Shown here: one piece after another, positions 1 to 5,051 of the stretch
Numbering within the stretch: position 1 is the first letter of the stretch
Layout: each line of letters begins with the position of its first letter
Source of the DNA: Desulfobacterales bacterium
GTDB taxonomy: Bacteria > Desulfobacterota > Desulfobacteria > Desulfobacterales > Desulfobacteraceae
NCBI GenBank assembly: GCA_022361095.1
Contig: JAKSBO010000333.1
Span: forward strand, 1-5,770
DNA length: 5,770 nt
Reading direction: 5' to 3'
Program-made: the position numbers and the translations under genes
The notes under the pieces: generated by a model
Database searches by the model: none
What the model was told of the DNA's origin: nothing
Seen by the model: the letters and a program-made list of their open reading frames with translations, nothing else

Positions 1-41
1 AAAGTCTGTGTAAGTTACTAAGATCTTTCAAACTTTGTTGT

Positions 42-77
42 GGGCTGAGCCTGGCCGCTGATATGTCAGGTCAGCCC
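42..77. repeat. Inverted repeat with two-part stem
   Basis: GGGCTGA (42-48) pairs with TCAGCCC (71-77), and after a one-base bulge CCTG (50-53) pairs with CAGG (67-70), giving an 11-bp stem and a 13-nt loop. No T run follows. It lies 10 bp from the AT-rich inverted repeat and may belong to the same unknown non-coding element. Confidence 0.4.
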
Positions 78-86
78 GTTGCTGTT

Positions 87-125
87 ATATGAAAGTACCA
101 ACAAGTTGTTGAGTTACTTTCATAT
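87..125. repeat. AT-rich inverted repeat
   Basis: Perfect 11-nt arms (ATATGAAAGTA at 87-97 and TACTTTCATAT at 115-125) flank a 17-nt centre that itself contains the palindrome AACAAGTTGTT (100-110). The symmetry would suit a cruciform, a hairpin or a dimeric protein site; which one cannot be told from sequence. Confidence 0.5.
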
Positions 126-190
126 TTTGTTGTGAGCCGGTTACCAACAACGCCCTTGCAATTCGGATGGTTTTCACCCTGATCTTAGGG

Positions 191-232
191 ACGCCTGCCG
201 CTACCGTTGGGAAAACGGGTGGCGGCAGGCGT
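191..232. repeat. GC-rich palindromic hairpin
   Basis: Perfect 11-nt inverted repeat arms (ACGCCTGCCGC at 191-201 and its complement at 222-232) enclose a 20-nt centre that can extend the stem (ACC-GTT paired with AAC-GG-GT, one bulge). No T run follows on either strand, so a simple intrinsic terminator is not supported. It resembles a dispersed palindromic intergenic (REP-like) unit, but one copy in the window cannot show this. Confidence 0.55.
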
Positions 233-264
233 GTCCATGCGTCCAAAACCGCCCCTTACCGCAC

Positions 265-378
265 ACCAAGTCCATATCTTTTTTCACCATGCACGACCGG
301 GGCGGGGCCGACTCCAACCCGCCGGTATTCAGAGCAGACCTTGTCATTTGATCTGAAATACACACATGGTTTTTAAGA
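265..378 (-). pseudogene. Decayed 5' fragment of a LOG-family gene
   Basis: This stretch aligns with the first ~110 bases of the intact LOG gene in the same orientation. Positions 366-322 match 1008-964 at 36 of 45 bases without gaps, reading CVYFRSNDKVCSEYR against CVYCGSSDGVRPEYR. Positions 291-265 match 937-911 at 24 of 27 bases (MVKKDMDLV against MVEKGMDLV). Between the blocks the fragment is 4 nt longer (30 against 26), which breaks the frame. At the position of the start codon it reads TCT, and the next codon is the stop TAA. Faint similarity may continue to about 235, after which a GC-rich hairpin follows. The rest of the LOG gene is absent. It is therefore a relic of a duplicated or separately acquired LOG gene, not a working gene. 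Confidence 0.75.
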
Positions 379-420
379 ACGGGTTTTAAATAACTTGTCA
401 ATTTTGTTTGTTATATCCAA

Positions 421-449
421 GAGCGCGGGCCGGAAGGATGCCTGCGCTC
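421..449 (-). terminator. Candidate terminator hairpin after the rnf-LOG operon
   Basis: An inverted repeat with 10-nt arms (421-430 and 440-449) and one A-C mismatch on the minus-strand transcript encloses a 9-nt loop. It is GC-rich (GAGCGCAGGC / GCCCGCGCTC) and begins 32 nt after the LOG stop. Only two T residues follow directly, with no proper U tract, so intrinsic termination may be weak; it may instead act as a 3' end stabiliser. Confidence 0.45.
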
Positions 450-480
450 CTGGGTTGATAGAGCTTTTCGGTCTCATTCC

Positions 481-1020
481 TTAACTGTCCAGGACCAAAT
501 CCAGCAGCACCTTAGGATCCTCTTTAATGATGAGTTTTGCTGCCGTCTCTATTCTGATGAACCCCTGGTTGACGCCGTGCCGAATAAACGCTTTCAGATG
601 GTCATAATATCCGGCCACGTTGAGTAGTCCACATGATTTATTATGAATCCCAAGGTGAGCCCAGGTCAGTATTTCAAAAAATTCGTCCATGGTGCCGATA
701 CCACCGGGAAGCGCAATGAATGCGTCCGACAGATCGGCCATCATGGATTTTCTTTCATGCATGGACCCAACAATTACAAGATCTGTTAAGCCGGGATGAC
801 TGATTTCCCTGTCTACCAGGGATTCCGGAATGACACCTGTGACCCTGCCACCGCCATTGAGAACGGTATCCGCCAGTTTACCCATAAGCCCGACACTTGC
901 ACCGCCGTAAACCAGGTCCATACCTTTTTCCACCATGGCGCGGCCAAGGGCATCTGCGGCCTTCCGGTATTCAGGGCGGACCCCGTCACTTGAGCCGCAG
1001 TACACACATATTTTTTTCAT
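481..1020 (-). CDS. LOG-family (TIGR00730-like) nucleotide phosphoribohydrolase
   Basis: This is a 179-aa Rossmann-fold protein of the LOG family, often annotated as lysine decarboxylase-like. Studied members cleave nucleoside 5'-monophosphates such as AMP or cytokinin ribotides to the free base and ribose 5-phosphate. Family marks in order: ICVYCGSS (4-11), YGGASVGLMG (38-47), GGRVTGVIP (57-65), MHERK (87-91) and the catalytic/binding signature PGGIGTMDE (105-113). The ATG at 1020-1018 gives the canonical MKKICVYCGSS start. A TTG at 1074 is in frame but would overlap rnfB by 47 nt and adds residues atypical of the family. The start is 7 nt after the rnfB stop with no clear Shine-Dalgarno sequence, so it is probably translated by coupling as the last gene of the operon. 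The true substrate and any link to Rnf are unknown. Despite the family nickname, lysine decarboxylase activity is not expected. Confidence 0.92.
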   Translation of the reverse strand: MKKICVYCGSSDGVRPEYRKAADALGRAMVEKGMDLVYGGASVGLMGKLADTVLNGGGRVTGVIPESLVDREISHPGLTDLVIVGSMHERKSMMADLSDAFIALPGGIGTMDEFFEILTWAHLGIHNKSCGLLNVAGYYDHLKAFIRHGVNQGFIRIETAAKLIIKEDPKVLLDLVLDS

Positions 1021-1027
1021 TTTGGTT

Positions 1028-1840
1028 TTATCGGGTTCCCATGAAATGAATGCAGCCGGTGGGACATTTTTCAACGGCTTTCACGGCCTCTTCGTAATTT
1101 TGGGCGGAATAGCCATCATAACTGCATTTGGACAGATTGTCCGAAATAGTGAAAAGGTCAGACTCCTTTGCACAGATTCTGCATCCAACGCACGCATTGT
1201 TACACACGGCCTTGGCATCCTTGGCCTTGTCCTTGTTGGAGCAGGCCACAACAGGTATGGCCGCTTCCTTGAATCCCTCCACGGACAGGATGCCCCTGGG
1301 GCAGGCTTTGGTACATGCACCACACCCAATACAGTTTTCATAATCCACCCGGGCAAGCCCGTCGACAATATGGATTGCATCGTAATTGCAGACATCAACA
1401 CAGTCTCCATACCCAAGACATCCAAAGGTGCACCCCTGAACGCCTGCCACCTGCTGGGCAGAGGCGCAGCGCTTTTCACCCATGTATTGGGTCACCCCCA
1501 ACCGGCTGGATATTGGTGCATTGCAATGAACAATTGCACGCAAAGCCACCATGTCGCCCACCTCAACCCCCATAATATCGGCAATGGCCTGGGCACAGGC
1601 CTGCCCACCCACCGAACATTTATTTACAGGATCATTATCTGTAACAATTGCCACCGCATAGTCGGAACACCCGATGTAACCGCATCCGCCGCAGTTGGCG
1701 CCGGGAAGTGCCTCTATAACCTCTTCGATCTTAGGATCCACTTCAACTTTAAACTTTTTATTGGCCCATCCCAGGATATAGGAAAAAATCATGGCCATGA
1801 CCAGCATACTCGCGCCGGCGATACCCAATGAAACCATCAT
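1028..1840 (-). CDS. rnfB: RnfB, iron-sulfur subunit accepting electrons from ferredoxin
   Basis: RnfB (270 aa) is the cytoplasmic iron-sulfur subunit that exchanges electrons with ferredoxin. An N-terminal membrane anchor (about 4-24) is followed by the RnfB-type [4Fe-4S] domain with Cys50, 53, 58 and 75 ([12 protein letters not shown]...C). A two-cluster ferredoxin module follows: Cys137/141/147/151 ([15 protein letters not shown]) and Cys170/173/176/180 ([12 protein letters not shown]). A last module at 217-263 starts as ACVGCRIC but continues AKESD instead of the expected Cys-Pro, and its second motif is degenerate until EKCPTGC. Only the ligands of one cluster remain there (Cys217, 220, 223, 259). 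The ATG overlaps the rnfA stop (ATGA), with AGGAG 8 nt upstream. A second ATG follows immediately and could also be used. The LOG gene starts 7 nt after the stop. Confidence 0.96.
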   Translation of the reverse strand: MMVSLGIAGASMLVMAMIFSYILGWANKKFKVEVDPKIEEVIEALPGANCGGCGYIGCSDYAVAIVTDNDPVNKCSVGGQACAQAIADIMGVEVGDMVALRAIVHCNAPISSRLGVTQYMGEKRCASAQQVAGVQGCTFGCLGYGDCVDVCNYDAIHIVDGLARVDYENCIGCGACTKACPRGILSVEGFKEAAIPVVACSNKDKAKDAKAVCNNACVGCRICAKESDLFTISDNLSKCSYDGYSAQNYEEAVKAVEKCPTGCIHFMGTR

Positions 1841-2640
1841 GGCAAAATCTCCTGGCCGTTATGGCCCTTACAGGTTATGTCAGCTAAATATTCAGTCAAG
1901 GTGTTGCTTTCTGCTTTTGAACTTTGCTCCTGGGCGGCGGGCGCAGGTTTCAGTGCATTCTTGATACCTGAATCCACCCCGGTGAATCCCATGAAGGCAA
2001 TGGCTAAAATGCCCCCGATAACCAGGGTAATGGCCGCGCCTTGAAAAGGCCTGGGGATATCGCACAATTCCAGTTCTTCCCGGATACCTGCCATGATCAC
2101 AATGGCAATGGTGAAGCCAAGGCCGCCAAAAAGTGCCAGGGTCATGGCTCTGCCCAGATCCCACACCTCTTTGGGATTGTCAACGCCGGCCACATGGCTC
2201 ATGATGGTCAAACAGGCAAAAAGAATGGCACAGTTGGTGGTTATCAAAGGCAGAAACACCCCGAAGGACCGGTAGAGCGGCGGAAAAAATTTTCTGACAT
2301 ACATCTCCACAAACTGAACCGAAGAAGAAATGGCAAAAATATACACAATATAACTGAGTACTGTCAGATCAATTTGTGCAGCGGCTTCCGGCGTGGTGAA
2401 AAAACCGGCAATAAAGGTTGACACCGGTGCGCCCGGGATCAGTATAAACACCGTGATACTCCAGGAAAGGAATGCGGCAATACTCATAACAAAGGTTACG
2501 GCACATCCCATGCCAAAGGCCATTTCGACCTTTTTGGACACGCCCACAAACGGACAGATGCCCACAAAGTAATAAAATATAAAGTTGTTAATTATCGAAG
2601 CTGACAGGGCAATCAGCAGGATATCTACAAAATAGTCCAT
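1837..2640 (-). CDS. rnfA: RnfA, integral membrane subunit (long form)
   Basis: RnfA, homologous to NqrE, is the membrane partner of RnfE. The hallmark motifs are intact: [21 protein letters not shown] with Cys29 and [11 protein letters not shown] with Cys137, the expected ligands of the iron-sulfur site shared with RnfE, then [16 protein letters not shown] (186-201) and AFMGFTG (215-221). At 267 aa it is well above the roughly 190-200 aa usual for the family. The extra length lies in three places: about 20 residues between helices 2 and 3 (about 70-95), about 8 residues before helix 5 (about 150-163), and a 46-residue hydrophilic tail (222-267) with a Pro/Ala/Gln/Ser-rich start. GAGG (2652-2649) lies 8 nt before the ATG. 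The stop overlaps rnfB by 4 nt, and the tail codons contain the rnfB ribosome binding site. Confidence 0.95.
   Translation of the reverse strand: MDYFVDILLIALSASIINNFIFYYFVGICPFVGVSKKVEMAFGMGCAVTFVMSIAAFLSWSITVFILIPGAPVSTFIAGFFTTPEAAAQIDLTVLSYIVYIFAISSSVQFVEMYVRKFFPPLYRSFGVFLPLITTNCAILFACLTIMSHVAGVDNPKEVWDLGRAMTLALFGGLGFTIAIVIMAGIREELELCDIPRPFQGAAITLVIGGILAIAFMGFTGVDSGIKNALKPAPAAQEQSSKAESNTLTEYLADITCKGHNGQEILP
1849..1853 (-). promoter_or_regulatory. Ribosome binding site of rnfB inside rnfA
   Basis: AGGAG on the minus strand, 8 nt before the rnfB ATG, lying in the codons of the RnfA C-terminal tail. Together with the ATGA overlap it points to translational coupling of rnfA and rnfB. Confidence 0.7.
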
Positions 2641-2678
2641 TAGACCCGCCTCAATCTTTTATAAATTTTCATCTCAAA

Positions 2679-3296
2679 TCACTTACGGGCTTCTTCCCGT
2701 TTAAAATCAATATAGTTTACAAGACCTAACAACAGCCCCAGTGTAATAAAGGCCCCCGGGGGAAGCACCATGATGACCCAGTCCGGCCAGAAAGCCGGCA
2801 GTACCTTAAAGCCCATGAGCATACCCGTACCCAGAATTTCCCTGACCGCGGCAATACTTGCCAGCGCCAGTCCAAATCCCAGGGACTGGCCCAGGCCGTC
2901 GGCCGCTGCAATAAAGGGATTCTGCTTTGACCCGCACACCTCACACCGGCAGATGATCAGGCAGTTAACAATGATCAAGGGGATATAGGGACCAAGGGTT
3001 TTACTCATCTGGAACATGTATGCGGCCAACAATCTGTCAGCCACCGTTACAAACGTTGCAATGGTCAGGGTAAAGACCACGATCCTCAAATGAGGTTTTA
3101 ACAGGTTTCGGATCAGGCTGATCACGACATTGGCACACACCAGAACAAAGGCTACGGATACGGCCATGGTCAGCGCCGGCTTCATGCCGTTGGTTACAGC
3201 CAGGGTGGGACACAGCCCAAGAAGCTGCCGGTATACCGGGTTCTCGGGCAGAATTCCCTGTATAAATCTCTCTAATGCTGTGGGTTGATCTGCCAT
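2679..3296 (-). CDS. rnfE: RnfE, integral membrane subunit
   Basis: RnfE (205 aa) is a six-helix membrane subunit homologous to NqrD. It pairs with RnfA in an inverted topology and shares a membrane-embedded iron-sulfur centre with it. The two expected ligands are present: Cys29 in LLGLCPTLAVTNG and Cys112 in IPLIIVNCLII. Further family marks are REILGTG (about 152-158) and LPPGAFITLGLLLG (about 178-191). Unusually, three more cysteines follow Cys112 at 116, 118 and 121 (NCLIICRCEVCGSK), where E. coli RsxE, from memory, reads NCIVVGRAEAFAAK. The ATG overlaps the rnfG stop by one base; AAGGAG (3310-3305) lies 8 nt upstream in rnfG. A 38-nt gap leads to rnfA. Confidence 0.96.
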   Translation of the reverse strand: MADQPTALERFIQGILPENPVYRQLLGLCPTLAVTNGMKPALTMAVSVAFVLVCANVVISLIRNLLKPHLRIVVFTLTIATFVTVADRLLAAYMFQMSKTLGPYIPLIIVNCLIICRCEVCGSKQNPFIAAADGLGQSLGFGLALASIAAVREILGTGMLMGFKVLPAFWPDWVIMVLPPGAFITLGLLLGLVNYIDFKREEARK

Positions 3297-3988
3297 CAGG
3301 AACGCTCCTTATCTTTACCGGGTTCCTCACTTTGAACCTTCGGGGTTTTATTATCATCGGGGCCGTCATTAATCTGAAGCCGGGGTACCACATTGGCGAC
3401 CGCGGTATTCACGATACCGGCAACACTTCTTGAAGAGATGGTGGCCCCTGAAATACTGTCGATCTGATCATCCTTGGCCCCGCCCCCTTTAACAACGGAA
3501 AGGGTCTTTTGAGTGGCTTTATCTTTGAACTGGCCCCGCCAGTTATCTTCCAGGATCTTGGCGCCCAAACCGGGCGTTTCTTTCTGATCCAGGACGAAAA
3601 GTCCTGTTATCGTATCGCCCTGGGCATCAAGGCCCACCAGTAACTCAATCTTATCCGCATACCCCTGGCCGTCGGCTTTGACCACATGTCCGACCATTTT
3701 CCCGTCGGGCAGCCAGGCATCATACACGGTGTAAAATTTGGTGGTGCCGTTTTTCTTTACTTCAATCATCCGAGATTTAACGGTAAGCGCCTGGTTGTCG
3801 GCGGCAAGTTCGGCAGCCAGATCCTCGCCAAGCACCAATACAGGTATTTTTGCCATGGTCTCTTTGACCTTGTTCGCCTCAATTACGGGCCCAAGCTTGG
3901 CCTGGATGCCGGCAAGGGCGGTACCGAACAGGGTGGCAAGGAGAAGAACCAGCCAGGCCTGGGCCAGGTTACTTTTTTTCAATGACAT
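3296..3988 (-). CDS. rnfG: RnfG, membrane-anchored flavoprotein subunit with covalent FMN
   Basis: RnfG (230 aa) has one N-terminal membrane helix (about residues 9-29) and a large domain, expected outside the cytoplasm, that carries a covalent FMN; it is homologous to NqrC. The FMN-binding motif is SISGATISSRSV, with Thr183 as the attachment residue (S180-G181-A182-T183). The second family signature, KETPGLGAKI (136-145), is also present. The tail after about residue 203 (NDGPDDNKTPKVQSEEPGKDKERS, shown here only by character) is charged, proline-containing and probably disordered. The ATG follows the rnfD stop by 4 nt, with a strong AAGGAGG 9 nt upstream inside rnfD. The stop overlaps the rnfE start by one base (TGATG). 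The flavin transferase ApbE, needed for FMN attachment in known Rnf and Nqr systems, is not encoded in this window. Confidence 0.96.
   Translation of the reverse strand: MSLKKSNLAQAWLVLLLATLFGTALAGIQAKLGPVIEANKVKETMAKIPVLVLGEDLAAELAADNQALTVKSRMIEVKKNGTTKFYTVYDAWLPDGKMVGHVVKADGQGYADKIELLVGLDAQGDTITGLFVLDQKETPGLGAKILEDNWRGQFKDKATQKTLSVVKGGGAKDDQIDSISGATISSRSVAGIVNTAVANVVPRLQINDGPDDNKTPKVQSEEPGKDKERS
3305..3310 (-). promoter_or_regulatory. Ribosome binding site of rnfE
   Basis: AAGGAG on the minus strand, inside the end of rnfG and 8 nt before the rnfE ATG. The TGATG junction implies translational coupling. Confidence 0.7.
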
Positions 3989-3992
3989 GGTA

Positions 3993-5012
3993 TCAGGCCT
4001 CCTTTTGTTGTCCCATGGGCTTTGGGATCGTCCAGCGGTTGATCAACGGGGTCATGGCATTCATGATCAGCACGGCAAACATCACGCCTTCCGGATAGCC
4101 GGAAAACAGGCGGATCACCATAATCAGGCAGCCGGTGCCCGCGCCGAATATCATTTTGCCTTTGGCAGTTAACGGAGAGGTTACAGGATCCGTGGCAATA
4201 AAAAATGCACCAAACATCAAGGCCCCTGCAAACAGATGGTGGAGCAGGAACAGACCTTGATATCCCCCTGTGATATCCGTAATTCCCGCGATCAGGGCAA
4301 CGGTAACCAAAATACTTGCAGGAATCTGCCAGGAAGCGGTTTTTCTGATAATCAGATAAAGCCCCCCTAAAATACAGGCAAGGGCACTTACTTCACCAAC
4401 GGACCCGTTGGTAACACCCATAAACAATGGCGCAATACCGGTTTCAACACCATTGAATTTCAAGGCACTCAAGGGTGTGGCACCGGACACGGCATCCACA
4501 AGCCCGGTTACATTTTCATAGGCACCGGCCCCCATGAGCTGGGCAAAGGCAATCATAACAAACGCCCTTCCCACCATGGCAGGGTTGAATATGTTCATCC
4601 CAACGCCGCCGAATACGATTTTACCGATACCGATACCGACAAAGGAGGCCAGGGCACCCACAAACCAAGGGGCTGATCCCGGCATGGAAAGGCCTAAAAT
4701 GATGCCTGTGACAATGGCTGAGCAATCTTTCAGCGTAAAAGATTTCCCCCGCATGCGGACAAAAAGATATTCCGCAGCAAGGCAGGCCACCACACAGACA
4801 AGAATCTGCTTAAGGGCATAAAACCGGAATAGATAAAGAGAGACGATAATGGCCGGCAACAGCCCAAGGATCACATCGACCATCATCCTGCGTGTTCCGG
4901 CCCGGCTATCGGAGATATGCGGGGACGCGGCCACGTTTATGAAAGGGGGCTTTCGCCCGGGCCTGTCTTCAAACGACATGGCTGAATTCATCTGTCTATT
5001 TGTGTTTGACAC
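3993..5012 (-). CDS. rnfD: RnfD, membrane subunit with covalent FMN
   Basis: RnfD (339 aa) is a multi-pass inner-membrane subunit, homologous to NqrB, that carries a covalently bound FMN and lies in the electron and ion path. The flavinylation motif is seen as VSGATPLSALK, with Thr179 as the expected phosphoester attachment site. Conserved RnfD stretches include FNPAMVGRA (142-150), DPVTSPLTAKGK (275-286) and YPEGVMFAVLIMNAMTPLI (306-324). About 35 soluble residues at the N-terminus, with PPFINVAASPHI, precede the first hydrophobic helix (about 44-63). The start is a GTG at 5012-5010, chosen because AAGGA (5024-5020) lies 7 nt upstream; the in-frame ATGs at codons 8 and 12 have no such site. 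The 3' end carries the ribosome binding site of rnfG. Confidence 0.97.
   Translation of the reverse strand: MSNTNRQMNSAMSFEDRPGRKPPFINVAASPHISDSRAGTRRMMVDVILGLLPAIIVSLYLFRFYALKQILVCVVACLAAEYLFVRMRGKSFTLKDCSAIVTGIILGLSMPGSAPWFVGALASFVGIGIGKIVFGGVGMNIFNPAMVGRAFVMIAFAQLMGAGAYENVTGLVDAVSGATPLSALKFNGVETGIAPLFMGVTNGSVGEVSALACILGGLYLIIRKTASWQIPASILVTVALIAGITDITGGYQGLFLLHHLFAGALMFGAFFIATDPVTSPLTAKGKMIFGAGTGCLIMVIRLFSGYPEGVMFAVLIMNAMTPLINRWTIPKPMGQQKEA
3998..4004 (-). promoter_or_regulatory. Strong ribosome binding site of rnfG
   Basis: AAGGAGG on the minus strand, 9 nt before the rnfG ATG and lying inside the last codons of rnfD. It is the strongest Shine-Dalgarno match in the operon. Confidence 0.75.
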
Positions 5013-5019
5013 GTTTTGT

Positions 5020-5024
5020 TCCTT
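5020..5024 (-). promoter_or_regulatory. Ribosome binding site setting the GTG start of rnfD
   Basis: AAGGA on the minus strand, 7 nt before the GTG at 5012. It lies in the 39-nt rnfC-rnfD gap and favours this GTG over the downstream in-frame ATG codons, which have no purine-rich site at proper distance. Confidence 0.7.
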
Positions 5025-5051
5025 GTATCAATTATTCTTTGTTATTTATCT

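Larger units (their letters stand above)
13..138 (+). repeat. Degenerate direct repeat pair, about 99 bp apart
   Basis: The order AGTTACT - TTTCA - TTTGTTGTG - AGCC occurs at 13-51 and again, more compactly, at 112-138. The second copy lacks short stretches between the blocks. A shorter repeat, TACCAACAA, occurs at 96-104 and 142-150. This is by-eye alignment of AT-rich sequence, so chance similarity is not excluded. Confidence 0.3.
1..480. other. Non-coding region downstream of the LOG gene
   Basis: No open frame here looks like a protein. It contains repeats (13-150), a GC-rich hairpin (191-232), the LOG relic (265-378) and a candidate terminator (421-449). Nothing clear is seen in 151-190 or 379-420. 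No tRNA, CRISPR array or transposase is recognisable. Confidence 0.7.

Noticed and set aside
87..125. Intrinsic terminator at the AT-rich inverted repeat
   Set aside because: The stem is AT-rich and only a short T stretch follows; it does not meet the usual pattern of a GC-rich stem and U tract.
167..376. Plus-strand 69-codon open frame
   Set aside because: Antisense to the LOG relic and the palindrome, low-complexity Pro/Thr composition, no ribosome binding site.
201..401. Minus-strand 66-codon open frame in the non-coding end
   Set aside because: It crosses the LOG relic mostly out of the LOG frame and ends in the GC-rich palindrome. It is an accidental frame over a pseudogene.
373..401. 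Possible promoter (TTGACA at 401-396 with a -10 at 378-373, minus strand)
   Set aside because: The -35 is perfect but the -10 (TCTTAA) matches only 3 of 6, and it would drive only the dead LOG relic. It could be a vestige, but is not supported as active.
1018..1074. Upstream TTG start for the LOG gene
   Set aside because: It would overlap rnfB by 47 nt and add 18 residues not typical of the family; the ATG at 1020 gives the standard N-terminus.
1152..1192. Frameshift as the cause of the missing RnfB cysteines
   Set aside because: The frame before and after is the same and ends in the normal CPTGCI motif, and residues between (FTISDNLS) align in register with other RnfB proteins.
935..1831. 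Long plus-strand open frame (298 codons) opposite rnfB
   Set aside because: It is the antisense shadow of rnfB and the LOG start. The minus strand encodes full cysteine motifs with good start signals, while this frame has no recognisable domain.
2641..2672. Ten-codon open frame in the rnfE-rnfA gap
   Set aside because: It starts with ATG and ends next to the rnfA start, so a leader peptide is conceivable, but it lacks its own ribosome binding site and any distinctive content.
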